Shown: piece after piece, positions 10,816 through 18,763 of the stretch
Numbering within the stretch: position 1 is the first letter of the stretch
How the letters are laid out: each line of letters opens with the position of its first letter
Source: Oegoconia quadripuncta
Lineage: Eukaryota; Arthropoda; Insecta; Lepidoptera; Autostichidae
NCBI GenBank assembly: GCA_949316235.1
Contig: OX438744.1
Span: forward strand, 26,709,578-26,773,577
Reading direction: 5' to 3'
DNA length: 64,000 nt
Notes under the pieces: model-generated
The model's database searches: none
What the model saw: the letters and a program-made list of their open reading frames with translations, nothing else
What the model was told of the DNA's origin: nothing
Translations under genes and position numbers: made by a program

Positions 10816-11467
10816 ATCAACAAACCAATCACAAATCAAGCACAAAGTCCGGTAAGAGTAAGCGAAATCGTCGTTAGATAAATCAGATCCAGGATAGAGA
10901 GATAAAACGCACAGGTCACACTTAACGAGCAAAGCAAGTAAGAGTGAATGCGCGCGCGCTTCCGCCACCGAGCGATATAGTTGTCGGCGGCGGCCATTAG
11001 TTTTCTCGCTCGCTTTTAATAAGTGCAAGTGAGAGCGCGATAGTACGCAGGTACAAAACGAGTCCCGTCCCACTCCGAGAAAAGGTGAATCATTGCGTCG
11101 TCGTTTATAATGCCTTGCTTGATTGTTTACATAAAAATAACACACATAGTATTTATTTATTTTAACGGATTTTAATTAAGGTATTTAGAAATATTTTGTT
11201 ATATTATGCTATATTTAAAACTGCTAATTGCAATAGCGGAGTTCAATGTAATAGCAGAGGTTTTTAAACTAAAAAAATAAACAAAAGGATTAAAAAATAT
11301 TCAAAATAAAATATTGCGCCTTATCAAAAATACCAGGCAATTTTATTGTGTTCGCCACTGATTTCAGACATGTGGTATTTTTATATTTACTCTACCTAAT
11401 TTTACGAAAATTCTGACATAAGCTCATTTGCGCCGGGCCTGGGGCTCAGATGACCAGTCTCCTTTAA

Positions 11468-11920
11468 TATGTTCATGGCTTTTATATTTATTGTTGGCAC
11501 ACGAGTCGCATGCCGTGCTAACCCCGACTGCTCAGGCGCACTCGCCACAGAGTACTTTGTATATACGGAGAGCACTCGCGTAGTAACCGTGCACCGAGTT
11601 TCAAGTATGAATAAATTGTGATCGGTCTGAAATAAACGTGTTGATTAATAAACCTAACTTGAGACCTGAAAAGCACGTGCATACTCTAGCAGTACTCACT
11701 TGAGAGGTGCTCCGAGTTTCACGTATAAACGAAACTCAAGACTAGCATTCATTCGCCGCGGAGGCGAATACTTGAGAAGTGATCTCAACTGAGTAGCCCT
11801 CAAGATTGATTTATAAATTAGCACGGAGCTTGAGATAGCGTCAACTGCTTAAGACGCATCTCGGTTGATACAACCTCAAGACTTGTATTGAGATTGGTTT
11901 ATTAATACGGGTATAAGTTT
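11468..11920. other. Unassigned repeat-like sequence with TTGAG/CTCAA motifs
   Basis: Many short inverted motifs recur (ACTTGAG, CTCAAG, CTCAACTGAG, GAGTTTCA.GTAT), suggesting a degraded foldback element. No ORF. Confidence 0.4.
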
Positions 11921-11932
11921 ATAGAAAAATAT

Positions 11933-13173
11933 TTTTTTTTTTTTTTTTTGTTGGCCTTATCCTGCGATCAGTCGGTGACTATGAGCAGATTTGTTCTTAG
12001 GGCTTTGTCGGGAGAGTGCATACCCCAATGGATATAGCTACTCTTATTTCCATTCATAGGTTGTCCAGGATTATTCGTCTTTTCAGGCGTCTTAGGCTAT
12101 CTGGTATAGTCAACTGGACTGCTAGCTTGTTGGGATGGTCTGTCAGCCGGGTTTTGTATGATTTGGAGTAAGCTTTGATCTCCTCGCTCACTGTGTTAAT
12201 TTCCAGGTAGTGGTGGATCTCCGTGTTCTTAATAAACCATGGTGCATTGGATATTTGTTTCAGGATATTATTTTGTACCCTCTGCACCATCATTATATTT
12301 GAATTGCAGGCGGAGCCCCACAGTTGGATACCATAGGTCCAAATGGGCTTCAGTACCGTTTTATAAATTAGCAACTTATTATCAAGTGATAGTTTAGTGT
12401 TCCTCCCAAGCAACCAATACATGCCCTTGTATTTCAGATTTATTTCTTCTCGTTTTGTCTGGATATGCTTCCTCCAGATCAGTCTACGATCCAAATGCAC
12501 CCCAAGGTACTTAACCGATTCGTTGTGAGGCAGTTGATTGCCACCCAAGAAGACTGGTGAGCAATTCTCTCTTCTTAGGGTAAAAGTGACATGGACGGAC
12601 TTTGACGCACTAGCTGCTATTCTCCACTTTGCGAGCCACCCGTCAATCTCATCTAGGCTGCTTTGCAAAATTTCTGATGCCATCTTAGGGCATGTGCTGG
12701 AGGAAAGAATCGCCGTATCATCGGCAAATGTAGCTACTGTTACTCCAGGATTCTGTGGTAAGTCTGATGTGAATATGGTATAAAGTACGGGTCCAAGCAG
12801 CGAACCCTGGGGAACCCCTGCTAATATACTGTAGAATGCCGATGTACAGTCACCCTCTTTAACCTGGAATATCCTCTCGGAGAGATATGATTTCAGCACC
12901 CTGAAGAATGTGTGAGGCAATAATAATTTCACTTTATAGAGGAGGCCCTTGTGCCATACTCTATCAAAGGCTTGTTGCACATCCAGGAACGCAGCCGAAC
13001 AATATTCCTTGCGTTCCAATGATCCTCTAATGGAACTGCTTACTCTGTGAACCTGTTCTATGGTTGCGTGCTCTCTCCGGAAGCCAAACTGATGGTCAGG
13101 TATAATACAATTTTCAGACAGAGCAGCCATCAATCTGTTTAGTAGGACCCTTTCAACAGCTTCGACACTATCG
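11933..13173 (-). mobile_element. 5'-truncated Jockey-like LINE with 12-bp target-site duplication
   Basis: The same 12-mer ATAGAAAAATAT flanks both sides (11921-11932 and 13174-13185). The minus-strand 3' end is a run of about 17 A following about 100 nt of 3' UTR. The 5' end is truncated inside the reverse-transcriptase domain. This is the classic product of target-primed reverse transcription. Confidence 0.93.
12054..13173 (-). CDS. Reverse transcriptase, C-terminal part (Jockey-like LINE ORF2)
   Basis: Open from the truncation point (EAVERVLLNRLMAALSENCI) to a stop at 12054 with no disablement. RT blocks in order: HQFGFRREHATIEQVHR; AFLDVQQAFDRVWHKGLLYK (first catalytic Asp); GVPQGSLLGPVLYTIF; TFADDTAIL (FADD catalytic box); KSVHVTF; KYLGVHLD; YGIQLWGSA. 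The endonuclease domain and ORF1 are absent, so this is a dead-on-arrival copy. The closest remembered family is the mobile element jockey RNA-directed DNA polymerase. Confidence 0.93.
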
Positions 13174-13289
13174 ATAGAAAAATATAAGGCCCTTGTCTGA
13201 CAATCTTACCGTACAGACTGATAAACCTACCTACCTACCAACCTAATTACCTAGTAAACCTAAAGTACCTAATTAAACAGAAATGCTCT

Positions 13290-13710
13290 GATCTTTGGAA
13301 GGAGTATTTCAATAAAAAAGTTCAAGAAAAAGGAAATTGGTACAAGACTATACAACCGGAGCCTATGAGTTGCCCCTGGATTGACAACTGCTCACTGGAT
13401 CGTCAGGATATTGTTATAGCGTTTAGACTCCGTTCCGGACACATTCCATTAAATAAGTTCGCTCATATGATGGGAAAAGTCCCATATCCTAATTGTACCG
13501 AGTGCTGATGTGGTGGAGGATACCTATCATGTGCTGATGGAATGTGTCCGTAACGAAGATTATAGAAGAGAAGTTGTCATAAACAATAATATACGGGTAT
13601 TAGGTGGTTGCAATAGGGCTCTAGCACACCCTGGGTCTCTAGCAGCCAAAAATATGTATAATTTATATAAAATAACAAAAGAATCATAAGAATTCTTAGT
13701 ACCTATAGTG
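13290..13710 (+). pseudogene. LINE ORF2 C-terminal fragment (broken)
   Basis: Plus-strand reading gives WKEYFNKKVQEKGNWY, then RLRSGHIPLNKFAHMMGK and NCTEC. A frame break near 13505 interrupts it, then VEDTYHVLMECVRNEDYR continues in another frame. The RLRTGH...C-x2-C...H-x-L-x-EC pattern is the C-terminal zinc region of I/R1/Jockey-type LINE proteins. This is an old fragment. Confidence 0.7.
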
Positions 13711-14830
13711 AATACGAATAAGATTGCGGTAAACCCCGACTCACCTTTATCGTTAACGTTTGAATCGTATACGATGTGCATAGGTAAAGCCGATGTCATT
13801 ACTTTTGTATGAGAGATCATTCATTCATCGTCAATCGTAACGATGACACTCGCATTCGTAATCGTTTGAAATGCGTAATAAGATTTCGCGAGCTTGACGT
13901 CGATGATCGTAATAATCGTTCATGATGGACTCATCGTTTGACTTACGTAATAGATCCTGTCTTCAACGATCCTAGTTTTGAAAGTTTTCTCTTAATATGG
14001 GTACTAAACCCTAGCTCTGTGCGAAATTTCAGCTCTCTAGTGTACTTCTCAATACAGTGTAGAAGTAATATAGTGGAAGTACTAGATCTTTTTGATGATC
14101 GGTGAGTGTGTCACTTACAAAATTGCTTAACTTCAATTGGCTATAGCTCGTAAACTATAAATAGGAATGGCATGTAGTTTAGGGTTGTAGCTTGTTGCAG
14201 TATCTACTTTTCGCCATTGAAAATTCAGGCCTCTAGCTTTACCCAAAATGAAGTTACAGAGGGGTCAAAAGACACCTGAGTGGCTTCGAGAAAAGGATAG
14301 TACGGCCGTGCCCTTTTTCGCTCGACTTGGAGGCGGCACTGCTGTGCCCCCAGATCAAAGTAGATTCTTAATCTAGTAAGGTTTCATAAGTTTTATAAAT
14401 ATAGTATACGAATATATGAATAAACAAAAGAAAATATAAAATAAAAATATAAAGGATTTTGAGTTACAGACTCAGTCCGGATGCGATTATTGAATAGGCA
14501 ATATTTTGTATTACGATTAATGGTCAGTTTGTAAATTTGTATATTATGCTTCACAGTACTGCCAAGTGAACCTTGTTGATTGGGCTTAAAACCAAACTTC
14601 CTCTGCAAAATTTTATATTAATATAAATGCTGAATGTTTACCTTACCAAGCTATTATGGGTGGGTGGGAGGCCGATTTTTGCCGTTTTTCAGCGTCGGAG
14701 CGTCCCGTGCGAGGTGTCGTTGGATTGGGCGCGGCGAAATCTACGAGCCTACGCTGCGCACGGCAGTTATACAAAATTAGAAAAAGAAAAGTTTTTTTTT
14801 TCCAAATAATAGGAGTAAGACTGGGGGCAA
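13711..14830. other. Intergenic, no gene seen
   Basis: 13730-13980 contains many ATCGT/ACGAT words, probably a degraded repeat. The remainder is AT-rich and without a recognisable ORF. Confidence 0.45.
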
Positions 14831-15127
14831 GGTGAAACCCATAACCTAACCTAACCTAACATAAAGCGACGCATTTACGCGTTCAACCCGCCGCCAACGG
14901 GGATCGGCGGCGGGGATATGTGGGACTCACCGCTCCAGACGGGAGCGGTCCTACCCACTAAAAATCCCCCGGTGTTCCTCCGCGCGCACCGTAACGGCGT
15001 GGCCACGGGTACCCCTCGGTAATCGTCCGCAGCCACGCCAGCGCGGCGCCCGCCGCCAGGGCAACGGCGGCGGCGGGCCCTCCTATAGGCTGGAGCAGGG
15101 AGGAATCTCCTGGTCCAGCCACCTCAA

Positions 15128-15204
15128 GAAGGCGCGTGGGAACACCACGCGCGCCTTCTCGCGAGGCTTGCGTGTGGGTGGTGACTCCCCCGAGTCACCA
15201 CCCA
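15128..15204 (-). ncRNA. Two hairpins in the R1-like 3' UTR, copy A
   Basis: Hairpin 1 (about 15128-15159) pairs GAAGGCGCGTGG with CCACGCGCGCCTTC, with a 2-nt bulge. Hairpin 2 (about 15176-15204) pairs GGGTGGTGACTC with GAGTCACCACCC around a CCCC loop. Hairpin 2 lies a few nt after the ORF2 stop on the element strand. Copy B (16638-16713) forms the same stems with compensatory changes. This is a structured RNA element of the transposon, not a host RNA gene. Confidence 0.7.
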
Positions 15205-15210
15205 GCCTTG

Positions 15211-16354
15211 CTAGGTAGGGGAGAGAAGGTGGGCATACGCCCTTCTCCGGGTCCCAGTGCGTCTGCGGCGGATGGGATGAGAGGAGGGATCGACCTCCCT
15301 CTCTCTCTCCGCCGCCTCCTTCTGCGAGATCACGCTCTCGCAGAAGGAGAGGACCGCTTTCCACGACCTCTCGTCGCCGACCATAGCCTTGACTATGGCC
15401 GGCAAGGAGAGATCGTCTCCTACCGCTGCGACGAGGTCGCGGCGCTCCCCTGCCCAGGCTGGGCATTCCTCAAGGGTGTGCTGCGCCGTGTCCTCGTGGC
15501 AGCCACAGTGATGGCACTCGTCGGTCGCTTCCCGTCCGGCGATCCGGTGCAGGTATCTCCCGAAGCAGCCATGCCCCGAGAGAACCTGCACCGCCCGGAA
15601 GGTAAGCGAGCCCCGCATGCGCTCCGTCCAGTCCCTTATTACTGGGCCGAGCGCCTCGACAGTCCGGTGGCCGGCCCCTGGCGAGGCCAGCCTTACCCCT
15701 CAGAACCCCAACACGGACTGTCGAGCCTGGAGTTTCCGCACTTCCACCTCCCTGGGAGCAGGATGCTCGCCCCGGAGGAGGAGGCCCCTGCGCCACTTGT
15801 ACAGTGACGCCTGGGCCCCCGCCTCCAGGTCCCAGGGAGGTGTGCCCGCCATTACGCACGCCGCCTCGAAGGAAATGGTGCGGTATCCGCGTATGACACT
15901 GACGGCCATCACCCTCTGAGCTTTCCTCAAGAGGGCGATATTACCGGCCGTCAGGGTCTCCGCCCAGACCGGGGCCCCGTACAGGGCCATCGACCGCACC
16001 ACCCCCATGTAGAGGCGGCGGCTTGCCGACTCGGGCCCTCCGATGTTTGGCATCAACCGCCTTAGGGCAGCCGATGCCGCGACCAATCGGGGGGCCAGGC
16101 GGGCGAAGTGTCCACGGAAACTCCAGCGCGGGTCGAGGACGAGGCCGAGATACCTCATCTCGGGCTTGACCTCGATCCGAGTGCCACCGACTTGGATGCT
16201 CGCGTCCGGGCGCGGTGGAAGCACAGCGCCTCGGACTTGTGTAGGGCCACCTCCAGGCCAAGCATCCTTATGCGCCTCATCACCTGTGCTACTGACACAG
16301 TGGCGAGGCGTGCCGCGTCTCGGTACGAGCTCCCCCGGGAGGTCACCGCCCGAA
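15211..16354 (-). pseudogene. R1-type ORF2 C-terminal half (frameshift plus one stop)
   Basis: Reading in order: RRIRMLGLEVALHKSEALCF, then VKPEMRYLGLVLDPRWSF, ALYGAPVWAETL, RAQ/QRVMAVSVIRGYRTIS, LTFRAVQVLSGHGCFGRYL, the zinc region CHHCGCHEDTAQHTLEECPA, and a C-terminal LVAAVGDDLSLPAIVKAMVG stretch ending at 15211. These are hallmarks of R1-clade ORF2 proteins. A frameshift lies near 16220. An in-frame stop at 15700-15702 separates two segments that are otherwise in the same frame. It is non-functional. Confidence 0.85.
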
Positions 16355-16357
16355 TCT

Positions 16358-17280
16358 TTTTTTTTTTTTTTTTTTTACCAGGAGAAACGCTCATGCTTAT
16401 CCGCCCTCCTCGGGGGAGGGGGGCGGATTATGTCGGACTCCGGCACAGAAGGTGCCGGCCTACCGACTAAAAACTCCTGGGTGTTCCCTCGCGCGCGCCG
16501 TTGACGGCGTGGCCGCGGATACCATCTGGTATTCGTCCGCAGCCACGCCAGCGCGGTGCCCGCCGCCAGGACAAACGGCGGCAGGCCCACCTCTGGGCTG
16601 GAGCAGGGAGGAATCGCCTGGTCCAGCCACCTCTAGAAGGCGCGCGGAAAACACCGCGCGCGCCTTCTCGCGGGGCCTATGTGTGGGCGGCGATCCCCCC
16701 GGATCGCCGCCCACGGCCCCGCAGGGTAGGGGGGGCAGAGGATCGCCTATCATTGAAGATAAGCTCTCCTCCGTGCCCCCCATGCGGCTGCATCTCCCCT
16801 CGCTCTGCGAGGTCTATGCGTGACCCTCGCAGAGAGAGAGGACCGCTTTCCACGGCCTCCCCTTGGCGTCCGCAGCTCAGACCTGGCTGCGGGCGGCAAG
16901 AAGTGGCCGTCCCGCACGGCTACGACCTCCCCATAGCAGAGAGGCGGTCCCCCGCCATACCACATGGTAGTCAAAGGGTTACCACCATATGGTATGGCAG
17001 GGGACGACCTCCCAACAGAGAGGTCGTCCCCCACCATAGCGGCCAACACCAGCGGGATGCCCGGGGAGGCGCGTCCTAAGCCACGCCCCCCCGACCCGCC
17101 CGCCGTCTCCCCCCCTGCGAGCAGAGGGAGAGGGCCGCCTCCCACGACCCCTCGTCGGCGGCCGCTGCCCTAGCCGCAGTCGTCGTCAAGGAGAGGTCGC
17201 CCAAGCGCTGCAGACGATTTCAGCACTTGGGCGACGCCCGACGACGAGGGGCCGTGGGAAGCGGCCCTCTCCCTGCGAAT
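16358..17280 (-). mobile_element. R1-clade LINE copy B (3' end with long A tail)
   Basis: A T run at 16358-16377 is the minus-strand poly(A) tail. 16380-16780 aligns with copy A's 3' UTR (CGTCCGCAGCCACGCCAGCG, GGCTGGAGCAGGGAGGAAT and others). Upstream of this, a degenerate ORF2 C-terminus with LAAMVGDDLSV is readable. 17129-17276 contains an imperfect inverted repeat of about 36 bp (GGGAGAGGGCCGC arms), and 16949-17006 a shorter one around CCATACCA. The tail abuts copy A's truncated ORF2, so the two ends are stacked head to tail. Confidence 0.78.
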
Positions 17281-17345
17281 CTAACCTAACCTAACCTAAC
17301 CCGAATCTAACCTAACCCGAATCTAACCTAACCCGAATCTAACTG
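17279..17345. repeat. CCTAA-type (TTAGG) repeats and a 16-bp variant array
   Basis: Four CTAAC units, then about three units of CCCGAATCTAACCTAA. TTAGG is the common insect telomere unit. Here it lies interstitially at the 5' edge of R1-like copy B. Confidence 0.85.
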
Positions 17346-18120
17346 GAGCCGAGAACGAAATTCAAATTCAAAAAGGATTTATTTCGTAGTTATAAGAATA
17401 ACATTTGAATACGGCAAGATATACAATTATCGCTCGTTCACAACGTAGATTCCCCAGAGAAGAACGAACAAGAAACTCTTTGCTCTTTTTAAATAAGTAT
17501 TTTTACAATTTATGATTCGACATGAGAAAAAAAAGAACGTACTATGAGATATATAAGACTGGATAAAACAACATGTAATAAATTGATAACAACATATAAG
17601 ACTGGATATCGCCGAGCGGTTCATGGCTACTAATTGCTAATTCTTGTCATCCAGACAGTCACAAATTTTATAATAGGCTTTGGCGCCGCACTTCCCCATA
17701 ACAGGATGCCATAAGTCATTATGTTATTGAAATAGCTGAAGTAAACCACCCTCGCGGTGTCCACGTCAGCAAATTGCTAAAGTAAACCACCCTCGCGGTG
17801 TCCACGTCAGCAAATAACTGAATTAAACCACCCTCGCTATGGCCACGTCAGCAAATAGCTAAAGTATACCACCCTCAGCAAATAGCGTTTTTTTTTTAAC
17901 AGCGAAATGTGACGTTTCGACAAAAACGACCTTTATCCAACCCTTTATCCAACGTGATACCAAGGAATATAAGCTCTAACTCCTCGTTTTTCATTAAAAT
18001 AGTACTTGGCTACCTGTTTAACATTAGGTAGTGAAAATTTTATGCATTTGTTTAGTTTTTCATTAAGAAGTAGGTCATTTGACGTAAACCATTCAACCAC
18101 TTTAGAGATAGAGCTATATT
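17346..18120 (-). pseudogene. Degraded LINE RT remnant with a 41-bp internal tandem repeat
   Basis: The minus strand reads VVEWFTSNDLLLNEKLNKCI, then ADVDTARVVYFS and IMTYGILLWGSAAPKPIIKF, typical of the RT C-terminal region. The low-coordinate end has ATTCAAATTCAA, a short-repeat tail. Many frame breaks. Related fragments lie at 47395-47600 and 61960-62330. Confidence 0.7.
17735..17884. repeat. 41-bp tandem repeat (3.7 units)
   Basis: Units begin at 17735, 17776, 17817 and 17858 (the last lacks 14 nt) and share TAAACCACCCTCGC and CCACGTCAGCAAAT. The repeat lies in the LINE remnant's ADVDTARVVYFS coding segment. The period is not a multiple of three. Confidence 0.92.
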
Positions 18121-18535
18121 TGATAAAAAAATATTTATTACATTGCTGATCGAAGCCGATTCTCAGTTCATGCGAGATATCTCTAATTCGAGATAATGTC
18201 TAATCGTGGAATGTCGATTAAAAATGACACAAAAATGTCTATGATACGAAAGAAACGTATTCTCGCGGTCGCTAGAGATAAAATGCTATAAAATGTCATG
18301 AACTATTGGGATGTCGATCTAAGTTACGTTCCGTTTTATCGATTGTGTTTAGTCGTAATCGAGATCAACGAATCCAGCCTTATAATAGGTTCTGAAATAT
18401 GAGACTTAACCGACGTCATTTCAGAGTATAAATAAACTACAAGGTATTGCTTTATTATTGAAATCTAACGAAAAAGATTCCACAGAATGACTGGTTTGTT
18501 AAACAAATCCGCGTAAAACGTAACTCAAGCAAGTG

Positions 18536-18763
18536 TCAATCTGACATAACCAAGTCCTTCGACAATCGGAATTTTTTTTTTAAAGCATTATCCCGCATTT
18601 CATATGGGTCTTGGCGCAATAGGCGTTGTCTACGAGAAAACTCTGCCAAGATTCGAGCTTCTTCTACGACATCACCAATAAATGAAGATATAAAATTGTC
18701 AACTCCTATTACTTCGTCACCTAACATTGTCGAATTTGTCGATTTAAGAGCTAAATAAATCAA
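18536..18763 (-). pseudogene. HARBI1/Harbinger transposase N-terminal fragment
   Basis: 75 aa, ending RRQRLLRQDPYEMRDNALKK followed by KFRLSKDLV. This resembles the N-terminal region of insect Harbinger transposases or HARBI1-like proteins, where a basic linker precedes FKxxFRLSK. The rest of the transposase is not downstream. The LINE tail at 18762-18785 abuts its 5' end, so the LINE probably inserted into it. Low-to-moderate certainty. Confidence 0.5.

Larger units (their letters stand above)
8707..11464 (-). mobile_element. Harbinger-type DNA transposon, complete, with TAA target duplication
   Basis: 2758-bp element. The ends are inverted: AAGGAGACTGGTCAT at both termini, then CCCCAGGCCCGGCGC and ATTTTCGTAAAA repeated inside, so the imperfect TIRs extend about 75 bp. 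The flanks are TAA at 8704-8706 and TAA at 11465-11467, the TWA-type 3-bp duplication typical of PIF/Harbinger. It encodes one spliced transposase on the minus strand (9045-10815) with a poly(A) signal just after the stop. No second ORF (for example the YqaJ nuclease of some ISL2EU elements) is visible. Confidence 0.9.
14838..16354 (-). mobile_element. R1-clade LINE copy A, 5'-truncated
   Basis: GC-rich minus-strand element end. It contains the C-terminal half of an R1-type ORF2, a 3' UTR with two stable hairpins, and ends by three to four CCTAA (TTAGG) units at 14839-14858, with a T run (minus-strand A run) at 14790-14800. GC content contrasts sharply with the surrounding AT-rich DNA. The RT core is missing. 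The association with TTAGG-type repeats recalls TRAS/SART telomeric retrotransposons, but the exact family is not established. Confidence 0.8.

Noticed and set aside
13560..13820. 86-aa minus-strand ORF
   Set aside because: Antisense to the degraded LINE fragment on the plus strand.
15136..17173. Multiple plus-strand ORFs in the GC-rich block
   Set aside because: Complementary-frame artefacts of minus-strand R1-like ORF2 and 3' UTR sequence.
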